Origin: Pelovirga terrestris
GTDB lineage: Bacteria > Desulfobacterota > Desulfuromonadia > Desulfuromonadales > Geopsychrobacteraceae
Length of the DNA: 64,000 nucleotides
NCBI RefSeq assembly: GCF_014773365.1
Contig: NZ_JACWUN010000008.1
Location: 1 to 64,000 of the forward strand
Direction of reading: 5' to 3'
Part shown: positions 37,163 through 45,818 of the stretch, piece after piece
Numbering within the stretch: the stretch's first letter is position 1
How the letters are laid out: each line of letters starts with the position of its first letter
Program-made: the position numbers and the translations under genes
The notes under the pieces: generated by a model
Database searches by the model: none
What the model was told of the DNA's origin: nothing
Seen by the model: the letters and a program-made list of their open reading frames with translations, nothing else

Positions 37163-38014
37163 TCATCCGTTCCTTTGGCCGCCGACCACCCGTGGATGAC
37201 CACCGTAGTCGTGACGTAAAAATAGCTCGGTCAAGCCCGCTGCTGCGAACAAGGCCGTGACGGCATCCCCTTGATCGGCGCCGATTTCCACCAGCAGCCA
37301 ACCGCCGGGATGAAGGCAATCATCCGCCTGAGCGGTCAGACGACGATAACAATCAAGCCCGTCCACTCCGCCCAGCAGCGCCAGTGCCGGTTCATAATCG
37401 CGAACTTCCGGCATCAACTCATCCCACTGTGCTGTCGGAATGTAAGGGGGGTTAGACACAATCAGGTCAAACCGCCGCTTTGGCAAGGCCGCCAGATCGC
37501 CGTTAAGCAGTTGGCCGCGCTTTTCCAACGCATGTGCAGCAAGATTGTGCCGGGCAATGTCCAGAGCTGCCGGCGAAATATCGATACCGACCCCCTGCCA
37601 GCCGGGCAATTCCTTGAGCAGACTGATAAGGATAGCACCACTGCCGGTCCCGACATCAAGCAGGACACCATGAGCAGCACAACGCTTGAGAGCTTCCTCC
37701 ACCAACACTTCGGTATCGGCACGCGGTACCAGCACCGCCGGCGTCACCTTAAGCGGCAGCGACCAGAATTCCGTGCTGCCCAGCAAATATTGCAAGGGTT
37801 CGCGCTGACCACGACGCTTAACCAGTGGACGAATCGCCCCCAGTTCGCTGGTTGTCAGCGGCCGATCATAATTCAGATAGAGACCAACCCGATCAAGGCC
37901 TAGCTGGTGGGCCAGCAGCAACTCGGCGTCAAGGCGCGGGTTGTCAACCCCTTTTTCAGTGAAGTAACTGGTCATCCAGCGCAGCAGTTTCAGCAATGTC
38001 CAGCGTTCACTCAA
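37163..38014 (-). CDS. prmC: Release factor glutamine methyltransferase
   Basis: SAM-dependent methylation of the glutamine in the GGQ motif of release factors. The 283-residue protein has an N-terminal helical substrate-binding domain, the SAM motif LLDVGTGSGAILISLL and the catalytic NPPYIP motif. It follows prfA (its substrate gene) by 3 bp. Confidence 0.96.
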   Translation of the reverse strand: MSERWTLLKLLRWMTSYFTEKGVDNPRLDAELLLAHQLGLDRVGLYLNYDRPLTTSELGAIRPLVKRRGQREPLQYLLGSTEFWSLPLKVTPAVLVPRADTEVLVEEALKRCAAHGVLLDVGTGSGAILISLLKELPGWQGVGIDISPAALDIARHNLAAHALEKRGQLLNGDLAALPKRRFDLIVSNPPYIPTAQWDELMPEVRDYEPALALLGGVDGLDCYRRLTAQADDCLHPGGWLLVEIGADQGDAVTALFAAAGLTELFLRHDYGGHPRVVGGQRNG

Positions 38015-38017
38015 CCG

Positions 38018-39085
38018 TTACGACTCCTGATGGCTCATCAGTCGGGTTTGATGGTCGGCGATTAACGCCTCAATAATCTCATCCACATCCCCCTGCATGA
38101 TCGCCTCAAGCTTGTACAGGGTCAGACCAATGCGGTGATCAGTACAGCGCCCCTGGGGGAAGTTATAGGTACGAATCCGCTCACTGCGATCGCCGCTGCC
38201 AACCTGGCTCTTACGATCGGCAGCAACTTCGGCCTGCTGCTCGCGCTGCATCTGCTCATAGATGCGCGATTGCAGCAGTTTCAGCGCCTGCGCCTTGTTT
38301 TTGTGCTGAGACTTTCCCTCCTGGCAGGCAACAACGACGCCGGTGGGGATATGGGTCAAGCGCACCGCCGATTCGGTTTTATTGACATGCTGGCCACCGG
38401 CACCGGACGAGCGGTACAGGTCGATGCGTAAATCGGCCGGGTTGATCTCGATATCGACATCCTCAACCTCAGGCAGAACCGCCACAGTACAGGCTGACGT
38501 GTGGATTCTCCCTTGTGTTTCCGTGTCCGGCACGCGTTGCACCCGATGGGTGCCGCTTTCAAACTTTAAACGCGAATAGACCCGCTCACCGCTGATCTGG
38601 GCAACGACCTCTTTAAAACCGCCGCCGTCGGTTTCCGACAGGCTCATCAACTCCACTTTCCAGCGATTGCGTTCAGCATAGCGACTGTACATGCGAAACA
38701 GGTCGGCAGCAAACAGGGCGGCTTCGTCACCACCGGTACCGGCACGAATCTCAAGAATAATGTTTTTTTCGTCGTTGGGGTCTTTAGGCAGTAACAGCAG
38801 CCGCAGCTCTTCCTCGATCTGCTCCTGCTGCGCTTCAAGCTGCTCCAGTTCAGCCGCGGCCAGCTCCTTCATCTCCGGATCGCTGTCGCCAAGCAGTTCC
38901 TGATTGTCAGCAATGTCGCAACAAACCTGCTTATAGCGATGGTAGACCGCGACCACTTCGCTGAGATCAGCGTGCTCTTTGCTCAGCTGCCGATAGCGCT
39001 TCTGATCGGCAATCACCTTCGGCTCAGAGAGCAGCCCTTCGACCTCACGAAAACGATCTGCTACATCTTCCAGATTGGCAAACAT
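38018..39085 (-). CDS. prfA: Peptide chain release factor 1
   Basis: Terminates translation at UAA/UAG. The 355-residue protein has the GGQ motif in [19 protein letters not shown] (around residue 230) and the RF1-type sequences [20 protein letters not shown] and [15 protein letters not shown]. Adjacent to prmC. Separated from rpmE by a terminator-like hairpin. Confidence 0.97.
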   Translation of the reverse strand: MFANLEDVADRFREVEGLLSEPKVIADQKRYRQLSKEHADLSEVVAVYHRYKQVCCDIADNQELLGDSDPEMKELAAAELEQLEAQQEQIEEELRLLLLPKDPNDEKNIILEIRAGTGGDEAALFAADLFRMYSRYAERNRWKVELMSLSETDGGGFKEVVAQISGERVYSRLKFESGTHRVQRVPDTETQGRIHTSACTVAVLPEVEDVDIEINPADLRIDLYRSSGAGGQHVNKTESAVRLTHIPTGVVVACQEGKSQHKNKAQALKLLQSRIYEQMQREQQAEVAADRKSQVGSGDRSERIRTYNFPQGRCTDHRIGLTLYKLEAIMQGDVDEIIEALIADHQTRLMSHQES

Positions 39086-39149
39086 AGGATTCTTTCACAC
39101 CGCTGAGGAAGGTGAAGGCCCTGCCGGTACAATCATCCGGCGGCACCAT

Positions 39150-39184
39150 AAAAAAAAGCGGCCCCTTGACCCGGGCCGCTTTTC
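39150..39184 (-). terminator. Intrinsic terminator after rpmE
   Basis: On the minus strand AAAAGCGGCCC...GGGGCCGCTTTTTTTT forms a stem of 9-10 bp followed by a T-run. It begins 16 bases past the rpmE stop and precedes prfA. Confidence 0.8.
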
Positions 39185-39199
39185 TAAGATCTTAGCCGA

Positions 39200-39403
39200 T
39201 TACTTCTGGGCGTACTTCTTGCGGAAGCGTTCGATCCGACCGGCGGTATCAATCAGCTTCTGCTTTCCGGTATAAAACGGATGGCAAGCCGAACAGATTT
39301 CCGTGTGGATTTCCTTACACAGGGTTGAGCGGGTTTCAAAGGTGTTGCCACAGTCACAGCGAACCGGGCTCACATCGTACTTGGGGTGGATTCCATCTTT
39401 CAT
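39200..39403 (-). CDS. rpmE: 50S ribosomal protein L31
   Basis: Zinc-containing (C+) L31, 67 residues from the Met of [10 protein letters not shown] (39403). Zinc ligands are CDC (about 16-18) and CSAC (about 37-40). The zinc-independent paralogue seen in some bacteria is not here. Located downstream of rho, a common order. Confidence 0.96.
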   Translation of the reverse strand: MKDGIHPKYDVSPVRCDCGNTFETRSTLCKEIHTEICSACHPFYTGKQKLIDTAGRIERFRKKYAQK

Positions 39404-39519
39404 CGTTTTTCTCCTTGGCGACCTGGCTTGGGTACAGGTCGGTAAAATTGCCATAAACAATTGGTCTTGATAACACTTTTAGCAGGTGTGGGCAAGCATT
39501 TTTCTGTCAAGAACCGCCC

Positions 39520-40767
39520 TTACTGATTCATCGAGTCGAGAAACTCCTGATTGGTTTTGGTTTCCGCCATCTTTTCCAGCAGAAACTCCATCGTGTCGAC
39601 GGTATTCATCGATGTCAGCACCTTACGCAACAGCCAGATACGCTGCAAATGGCTTTCATCAACCAGCAACTCTTCGCGGCGGGTACCGGAGCGATTGATA
39701 TCCATGGCCGGGAAGGTGCGTTTGTCAGCCAGACGGCGGTCAAGGTGCAGTTCCATGTTACCGGTGCCCTTGAACTCTTCGAAAATAACCTCGTCCATCT
39801 TGCTGCCGGTATCGATCAGAGCGGTAGCAATAATGGTCAGGCTTCCCCCCTCTTCAATGTTACGCGCGGCACCAAAAAAGCGCTTCGGCTTGTGCAGAGC
39901 GTTTGCGTCCACCCCACCGGAGAGAATCTTGCCGCTGGAAGGCACGATGGTATTATAGGCGCGCGCCAGGCGGGTAATGGAATCGAGCAGAATCACCACG
40001 TCGCGTTTATGCTCGACCAGGCGCTTGGCCTTTTCTATGACCATCTCGGCAACCTGGACGTGACGGGTCGCCGGCTCGTCAAAGGTCGAGGAAATTACCT
40101 CACCATTGACGTTGCGCTGCATATCCGTTACCTCTTCCGGGCGCTCATCAATCAGCAGCACAATCAGAAAAACCTCAGGGTGATTGGTGGCGATGGAGTT
40201 GGCGATATTCTGCAGCAACACCGTCTTACCGGTGCGTGGCGGAGCGACAATCAGACCGCGTTGCCCTTTACCGATGGGTGCGAGCAGATCCATCACCCGG
40301 GTTGCTTTGTTGTCAGGGGAGGTTTCAAGGATCAGGCGTTCTTCGGGATAAAGAGGGGTAAGATTATCGAAAAAGGTCTTTTCGCGCATCTTAACCGGAT
40401 TCTCAAAGTTCACCTCAGAGACCTTGAGCAGGGCGAAGTAACGCTCCCCTTCCTTGGGCGGGCGAATCTGCCCCGACACCGTATCGCCGGTACGCAGAGC
40501 AAAGCGGCGAATCTGCGACGGCGAAATATAAATATCATCAGGCCCGGGCAGATAGTTGGCATCCGGTGCCCGTAAAAAACCGAAACCATCAGGCAGGATT
40601 TCCAGCACCCCTTCGCCAAAAATGGCGTTCTTCTGGGCTGCGGTAGCCTTGAGAATATTGAAGATCAGATCCTGACGGCGCATACCGCCAATTTCTTCCA
40701 GGCCAAGTTCCTTGCCCAAAGCAATCAGATCCGTCATTTTCTTTTGTTTGAGTTCTTTCAGATTCAT
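39520..40767 (-). CDS. rho: Transcription termination factor Rho
   Basis: Hexameric RNA helicase that ends transcripts. From the Met of [10 protein letters not shown] (40767) it has 415 residues: an N-terminal helix bundle, the cold-shock-like RNA-binding domain ([20 protein letters not shown]) and the ATPase domain with Walker A ([11 protein letters not shown]) and Walker B ([13 protein letters not shown]). The leader upstream is about 280 nt long and may take part in autoregulation, as known in E. coli. Confidence 0.97.
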   Translation of the reverse strand: MNLKELKQKKMTDLIALGKELGLEEIGGMRRQDLIFNILKATAAQKNAIFGEGVLEILPDGFGFLRAPDANYLPGPDDIYISPSQIRRFALRTGDTVSGQIRPPKEGERYFALLKVSEVNFENPVKMREKTFFDNLTPLYPEERLILETSPDNKATRVMDLLAPIGKGQRGLIVAPPRTGKTVLLQNIANSIATNHPEVFLIVLLIDERPEEVTDMQRNVNGEVISSTFDEPATRHVQVAEMVIEKAKRLVEHKRDVVILLDSITRLARAYNTIVPSSGKILSGGVDANALHKPKRFFGAARNIEEGGSLTIIATALIDTGSKMDEVIFEEFKGTGNMELHLDRRLADKRTFPAMDINRSGTRREELLVDESHLQRIWLLRKVLTSMNTVDTMEFLLEKMAETKTNQEFLDSMNQ

Positions 40768-41043
40768 AAAAGGTTCTCCGGTATTGACCGACAAGACAGG
40801 TGCCGACGACATATCTGTATTACCTGCAACAACAGGCCGCAACAGATCGGTTTAAAACTGTAGGGGTGGGTTTTATTAATTTGTCAGTGTGTAAGTCAGG
40901 GCTCTTTTTGGTCCAGGTTTGTATGCTATCGATGGTTGGTCTTATTTATATGTTAGGGGCACAACGGATTATATCTATCCAAACCACACGTGGTGCAGGA
41001 ACGACACAGCGGGCCGGGCGCTCAAATGTTCGCGCTTTTTGTG

Positions 41044-41072
41044 CTTTTACCCGCTTTATCATCCCTTGTCAA
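41044..41072 (-). promoter_or_regulatory. Sigma-70 promoter for rho
   Basis: Minus strand: perfect -35 TTGACA (41072-41067), 17-bp spacer, -10 TAAAAG (41049-41044). It implies a leader of about 270 nt before rho, and lies about 55 bp beyond the end of the upstream lipoprotein gene. No gene is seen in the leader (40768-41043). Confidence 0.6.
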
Positions 41073-41125
41073 CCAGGAAGATACAGTTTTTGCTGCTGAC
41101 CACTACGGATGTCTCAAAAAATATC

Positions 41126-41896
41126 CTAACGCAGAGAGTCCAGCAGACCGGGGCTGATCGCCGCGACAATTTTCGCAAAAAGCTCAGCGTACATGCGCGA
41201 GGGCTCAGGGCTAGCACCCCCTTCATCGTCGGTAATATAGCGCTCCGCACCGGCAACACTGATGTTTTTGACATGAACCTGGTTGGTCCGATTAAAGTGT
41301 GCTTCATCAAAATCCGGATATTGCAGATTGATCGCCATATAGCTGTCGGCGCCAGTCAACTCCCAGAGAATCTGGCCGTCACGATCAACGACCCTGGCGG
41401 TGGCCTGAATACTGCTGTAGGTTGTGCGCAAACTTTCCAGTCTGGTACGCGAACGCCGGTTTTCTTCAATCTGTTCACCGGAAAAGACCACGACCAGCAG
41501 CGCATCAACAACATTCTGACGCGTCAGGGCCGACACCGTTGCCGGGTCAAATTGATAGCCCAACGGGCGACCGCTGTCATCGTAGCTAGCGCCACCGGCC
41601 AGCAACGACAAAGCCGTCATGTCAGCAGGGATATCAAGGGCGCGCACATCAAAGTAGCCCTTCTTCGCCCGCAATTGTTCCGTCAGCAGATAGTGCTTGT
41701 TCTGTGCCGAGAGTTGAAGCAGGTCGTAAACTTCATCACTGTGGGGATAATTGATCGGTCTGCTGTCGACCAGGATCGGCACCACCCCCAGCACCTGCAC
41801 GCGGGACTGATATTCGCGCTTTGGGATATTGTAGGTACCACTGCTGCAGGCAGCAAGGAAGAGCAGGACAACAATGGCAAAAACAACTCTTTTCAT
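41126..41896 (-). CDS. GNA1162/DUF799-type lipoprotein
   Basis: A 256-residue predicted lipoprotein starting MKRVVFAIVVLLFLAAC: the lipobox LAAC gives an acylated N-terminal Cys near residue 17 (a start four codons upstream is possible). The segments VVPILVDSRPINYP and ADMTALSLLAGGASYDDSGRP are not tied to a known activity; overall it resembles GNA1162-like lipoproteins that build a small outer-membrane-associated complex. Only partial family recognition; no partner genes are adjacent. Confidence 0.6.
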   Translation of the reverse strand: MKRVVFAIVVLLFLAACSSGTYNIPKREYQSRVQVLGVVPILVDSRPINYPHSDEVYDLLQLSAQNKHYLLTEQLRAKKGYFDVRALDIPADMTALSLLAGGASYDDSGRPLGYQFDPATVSALTRQNVVDALLVVVFSGEQIEENRRSRTRLESLRTTYSSIQATARVVDRDGQILWELTGADSYMAINLQYPDFDEAHFNRTNQVHVKNISVAGAERYITDDEGGASPEPSRMYAELFAKIVAAISPGLLDSLR

Positions 41897-41967
41897 TTTA
41901 TGCTCCATGAACGAAAGGGTTCAGTAAGGTGCAGAATAACCTTCTTTGCTTAAAAAACAAACACCAA

Positions 41968-42906
41968 TCAAAGCTCAAGGGGGCGATTTTCCCGCCCGAC
42001 GCGGCTGATGGAGAAGTTCGCAAGCCCCCAGCCCAGAACCTCGTGCGGGGTTGCATCGAGCAGCTCAGGCGGCGGGGTCTGACCAAGAAAAGCGAGGGCC
42101 CGCCACAACTGAGCGGCGCCATTGACCTGGTTGATCAGGGTATAATCACCATCGCGTTTGCTGAGTTTTTGCCCGTCAGCACCCAGCACCAGCGGGTGAT
42201 GAAAATAGGCCGGTGGCTCAGCCCCCAGACAATGATAGAGCCGGATCTGCCGCGGGGTTGAAAACAGCAGGTCCGCACCACGGACAACATGGGTTACCCC
42301 GGCATCCATGTCATCGATCACCACTGCCAGCTGGTAGGCAAAAACCCCATCGGCGCGATACAGGACGAAGTCACCAACCTCACGCTCCAGATTCTGGCGT
42401 TGTTCTTTCTGGATGCCATCAACAAAGTGAATGTCGCGATCCTCAACCCGCAGACGGACTGAGCGCTCACGCCGGCTACCGCGAACGCCATGGCGGCAGG
42501 TCCCCGGATAGATCGGGCCTTCCTCACCGGGATGTGGAGCACTGGCGAGAATCTCACGGCGACTGCAGCCGCAATCAAACACCAACTGCCGATAGCGCAA
42601 CTCCTCGAGAATGCTTTGATAACGCTCAAACCGCGTGCTTTGGTAAACGACCGGACCATCCCACTCAAAACCCAATTCTTCGAGCAACAGCAGCAGCGCA
42701 GCGGCGGACCCGGCAACAACCCGTGGCGGGTCGAGGTCTTCGATCCGCACCAACCACCGGCCACCCGTCCGGCGGGCCTGAAGATAACTGGCAACAGCGG
42801 CCACCAGAGTGCCAAAATGGAGTGGCCCGGTAGGACTGGGAGCAAATCGACCGATGACAGGGGAATGGGAGTGAGGTACAATCGCGGTCATAAACTTAAT
42901 AAACAT
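41968..42906 (-). CDS. gluQ: Glutamyl-Q tRNA(Asp) synthetase
   Basis: Truncated GluRS paralogue that attaches glutamate to queuosine in tRNA-Asp. The 312-residue protein has the class I signature GRFAPSPTGPLHFGTLVAA, zinc ligands in CGCSRRE and CRHG, and the KMSKS-like KLSKRDGD, but no anticodon-binding domain, as expected. A start at 42891 (MTAIVPHS) is equally possible. Confidence 0.93.
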   Translation of the reverse strand: MFIKFMTAIVPHSHSPVIGRFAPSPTGPLHFGTLVAAVASYLQARRTGGRWLVRIEDLDPPRVVAGSAAALLLLLEELGFEWDGPVVYQSTRFERYQSILEELRYRQLVFDCGCSRREILASAPHPGEEGPIYPGTCRHGVRGSRRERSVRLRVEDRDIHFVDGIQKEQRQNLEREVGDFVLYRADGVFAYQLAVVIDDMDAGVTHVVRGADLLFSTPRQIRLYHCLGAEPPAYFHHPLVLGADGQKLSKRDGDYTLINQVNGAAQLWRALAFLGQTPPPELLDATPHEVLGWGLANFSISRVGRENRPLEL

Positions 42907-43017
42907 GGTTAAGATTCTTTACAGCAGCAACAGCAATCGGTTAATTATAGCAGAAGTACCCGGAAAAAAACCATCCGGCAAAAAGATTCAACGTATCTGT
43001 TTTGGGAGGATCATCGA

Positions 43018-43452
43018 GTGGTCATTACACGCGCAACTGAGTATGCCATCAGAACCATCATTTACCTGGCTCAACAGCCCCGCGACCAGGTGGTTCTGAA
43101 AAAGGACATCTGCCGCACCCAGGGCGTAACCCCGGCGTTTTTAACCAAAATCCTGCAACCACTGATCAAAAGCGGCATCGTCAGTTCTCAACGCGGGGTC
43201 GGTGGGGGGTTTTTATTGGCAAAGGATGCGGAGCAGATCACCCTGCTCGATATTTTCCAGGCCCAGGAAGGGGATCTCAAACTCAACCACTGCCTGATCG
43301 ACTCCGAGTTTTGTGCCCGCGATGCCTTCTGTGCTGCCCATGAAGTCTGGGAGGAAGCACAGCAGGCACTCTCCAAGGTACTGCTGTGCCACAGTATCGC
43401 TGACATCGTTCGCCGCCAGGAGGAGAAGCTCAAAGCATTAGACAAGGCCTGA
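43018..43452 (+). CDS. Rrf2 family transcriptional regulator with three-cysteine cluster site
   Basis: A 144-residue winged-helix regulator. N-terminal ATEYAIRTIIYLAQQP and the GVGGGFLLAKD wing are typical of Rrf2. Cysteines C92, C99 and C105 match the IscR/NsrR spacing used to hold an iron-sulfur cluster, so it likely senses iron-sulfur status, NO or redox state. GTG start at 43018, with GGGAGG upstream. It is a single gene ended by a strong terminator; no isc or suf genes are adjacent. Confidence 0.9.
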   Translation: MVITRATEYAIRTIIYLAQQPRDQVVLKKDICRTQGVTPAFLTKILQPLIKSGIVSSQRGVGGGFLLAKDAEQITLLDIFQAQEGDLKLNHCLIDSEFCARDAFCAAHEVWEEAQQALSKVLLCHSIADIVRRQEEKLKALDKA

Positions 43453-43468
43453 TGGGTCACCATGAAAG

Positions 43469-43496
43469 GCCCTCCCAGATCGGAGGGCTTTTTTTG
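43469..43496 (+). terminator. Intrinsic terminator after the Rrf2 gene
   Basis: Perfect 7-bp stem GCCCTCC/GGAGGGC (43469-43475, 43482-43488) with a 6-base loop followed by seven T. Confidence 0.85.
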
Positions 43497-43574
43497 TTTC
43501 TGGTTTTACGAGTCTGAAACTTGCCCGCTTTCGGAGCTTCTGAAGGCCAACAAACTAATATAAGGGTTGTTTCA

Positions 43575-44687
43575 TTGGAACAGAGTGTCGGCCTGGTCAC
43601 AACTAAACAATTAAATATCAATACCGAGCTGCGCCTTGAAAGCGGACGACTGCTCGGCCCCTTGACCATCGCCTATGAAACCTACGGCACCCTGAATCGC
43701 GATGGGTCCAATGTTATTCTTGCTACCCATGCCTGGACTGGTGACGCCCACGCCGCCGGCTACCATACGCCGGAGGATCGCAAACCGGGCTGGTGGGACA
43801 ACATGATCGGCCCCGGCAAAGTGCTGGATACTGACCGGTATTTTGTTATCTGCAGTAACACCATCGGTTCTTGCAAAGGATCTACCGGCCCGACCAGCAT
43901 CAACCCCCGCAGCGGCAAACCGTACCGCCTCAAATTTCCGGTACTGATGATACGCGACATGGTGCGCGCTCAGAAACTACTCCTTGATCATCTCGGCATT
44001 GGCAGTTTAAAAGCTGTCATCGGTGGCTCCATGGGGGCCATGCAGGCGGTCGAATGGGCGATTCACTATCCCGATATGGTGCGCTCCATTGTTCCCATTG
44101 CCGGTACCGGCCGCACCTCGCCCATGGCCATTGCCCTGAACGCCCTGGCACGACAGGCTATCTACAACGATCCGCTGTGGAAAAAAGGGAATTATCCCAT
44201 CGAACATCCGCCCGGGGATGGCCTCGCCTTGGCACGAGCGGTGGGTCACATCTCCTTTTTGTCTGACGCTTCCATGTGGCTTAAGTTTGACCGGCGCTTT
44301 TCTGTGCGCGACGGGATGTTCGATTTTTTCGGTCAATTTGAGATCGAACGGTACCTTGAATATAACGGCGGCACCTTTGTCGAAAGATTTGACACCAACT
44401 CTTTTCTCTACCTGGCAAAGGCCCTCGACCTGTACGATATCGCCTGGAATTTTGATTCTCCCAGTGACGCCTTAAGCCATCTGCATTGCCCATCCCTGTG
44501 GTTTGCCTTTACCTCCGACTGGCTCTACCCCCCCCAACAGACCGAAGAGGTCGTCAACGAATTGCAGCGTCAGCACAAACCGGTCGAGTACCACTGTATC
44601 CCTTCCGACTACGGTCATGATTCCTTTCTGGTGGAACCGGAAAAATTCATCCCCTTGCTGCAGAACTTTCTCGATCGGATCGAGTGA
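43575..44687 (+). CDS. metX: Homoserine O-acetyltransferase
   Basis: Methionine synthesis: acetylates (or succinylates) homoserine. An alpha/beta hydrolase with nucleophile Ser in [15 protein letters not shown] and the Asp/His of the triad in the C-terminal half (YGHDSFLVE). I start at TTG 43575 because AAGGG lies 8 bases upstream and the product (370 residues, [10 protein letters not shown]...) matches family length; an ATG at 43521 gives a longer N-terminus. No SAM riboswitch is recognisable in the short leader. Confidence 0.9.
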   Translation: MEQSVGLVTTKQLNINTELRLESGRLLGPLTIAYETYGTLNRDGSNVILATHAWTGDAHAAGYHTPEDRKPGWWDNMIGPGKVLDTDRYFVICSNTIGSCKGSTGPTSINPRSGKPYRLKFPVLMIRDMVRAQKLLLDHLGIGSLKAVIGGSMGAMQAVEWAIHYPDMVRSIVPIAGTGRTSPMAIALNALARQAIYNDPLWKKGNYPIEHPPGDGLALARAVGHISFLSDASMWLKFDRRFSVRDGMFDFFGQFEIERYLEYNGGTFVERFDTNSFLYLAKALDLYDIAWNFDSPSDALSHLHCPSLWFAFTSDWLYPPQQTEEVVNELQRQHKPVEYHCIPSDYGHDSFLVEPEKFIPLLQNFLDRIE

Positions 44688-44730
44688 CGTTCATTGTTCA
44701 TCAAACAGCAGGCAGGATGCCCTGCGACAA

Positions 44731-44895
44731 TCACTTGTCATTAAACAGATCGAGCTGCTTGAACTTGATTTCTTCCGGGTCAAAGGGGCGCTGCCGATAA
44801 CGCGGACAGGACAACAGCAGCATATCTTGTGGCTGCTTGCAATGATGGATGCAACGGCGACACAGCTTGTTGATTTCCGGCTCTTCTTTTTTCAC
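44731..44895 (-). CDS. 54-residue Cys-rich small protein
   Basis: A GTG start at 44895 with GGTGGAGG five bases upstream gives a 54-residue product: N-terminal KKEEPEINK, a four-cysteine motif C-x2-C-x4-C-x10-C (LCRRCIHHCKQ ... LLSCPRY), and the C-terminus EIKFKQLDLFNDK. It looks like a small zinc-binding or iron-sulfur protein. No named family is recognised. It lies between metX and the divergent PhnP-like gene. Confidence 0.65.
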   Translation of the reverse strand: MKKEEPEINKLCRRCIHHCKQPQDMLLLSCPRYRQRPFDPEEIKFKQLDLFNDK

Positions 44896-45005
44896 AACGC
44901 CTCCACCCTGGTTGCCAGTCAATCTGTTCTTGTCTGTCACCAATTCAAAGTGTTAGATTGCCTGACGATTTATCTGTTTCTCTTTCGTCATGGATACCTC
45001 TGACC

Positions 45006-45818
45006 ATGCCAACAACCGCCCTGAACATTGTTCTGCTCGGCACAGGTACAAGTACCGGTATTCCGGTGGTGGGCTGTCGTTGTCGTGTCTGTTGCTCTGC
45101 TGATCCTCATAACCAGCGAACCCGCTGCAGTGCCCTGCTCAGCTGCGGGGGGCACAATCTGCTCATCGATACCGCAACCGATCTGCGTCAACAGGCACTG
45201 CGGGAAGACATCCAGCACATCGACGCCGTTCTCTATACCCACTGCCATGCCGACCATGTCCACGGCATTGACGATCTGCGCGGCTTCAACGTGCCCGGTG
45301 GCAACCCCATCCCGCTCTACGCCGACCCGCAGACCCTGATCAGCCTGCGTAGAAATTTCAAATATATCTTCGACCCGTGCCAGCCGCCCGGCTATGTGCC
45401 CAAACTAACGCTGCATCCGCTTGCAGGCCCGATGGACCTGTTCGGCCTGGAGATCATTCCCATCCCCCTGCGTCATGGCGCGCAGCCGGCAACCGGTTAT
45501 CGTTGCGGCCCCTTCGCTTATCTAACCGACTGCAACCGGATTCCCGACAGTTCCCTGGCGCTGCTCAAAGGGTTGGAGCTGCTGGTCCTCGATGGTTTAC
45601 GCTTCAAGCCCCATCCCACCCATTTTAACATTCCCGCGGCGGTTGCCATAGCCCAATCAATCGGAGCCAAACAAACCCTGCTGACCCATTTGAGCCATGA
45701 CGTCGATCATGCAGGTGTCGATGCCGACTTGCCCGACGGTATCAACCTTGCATACGATGGACAACGGTTTTCCTTTGATGTGCCATACCATTTTCTCCCC
45801 GCAACAGGTGATCCATGA
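45006..45818 (+). CDS. PhnP-like metallo-beta-lactamase fold hydrolase
   Basis: From the Met of MPTTALNIVL (45006) a 270-residue MBL-fold protein. It has the metal-binding THCHADHVHGID motif, later LRHGAQPATGYR, and THLSHDVDH. An early GCRCRVCCSAD cluster is the structural zinc-type site of PhnP-like phosphodiesterases. Likely a cyclic phosphate or nucleic acid phosphodiesterase; no phn genes are adjacent. It overlaps the EF-G gene by 4 bp. Confidence 0.85.
   Translation: MPTTALNIVLLGTGTSTGIPVVGCRCRVCCSADPHNQRTRCSALLSCGGHNLLIDTATDLRQQALREDIQHIDAVLYTHCHADHVHGIDDLRGFNVPGGNPIPLYADPQTLISLRRNFKYIFDPCQPPGYVPKLTLHPLAGPMDLFGLEIIPIPLRHGAQPATGYRCGPFAYLTDCNRIPDSSLALLKGLELLVLDGLRFKPHPTHFNIPAAVAIAQSIGAKQTLLTHLSHDVDHAGVDADLPDGINLAYDGQRFSFDVPYHFLPATGDP

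Noticed and set aside
40768-41043. A small gene in the rho leader
   Set aside because: Frames here lack ribosome sites; the region lies downstream of a good promoter and is better explained as an mRNA leader.
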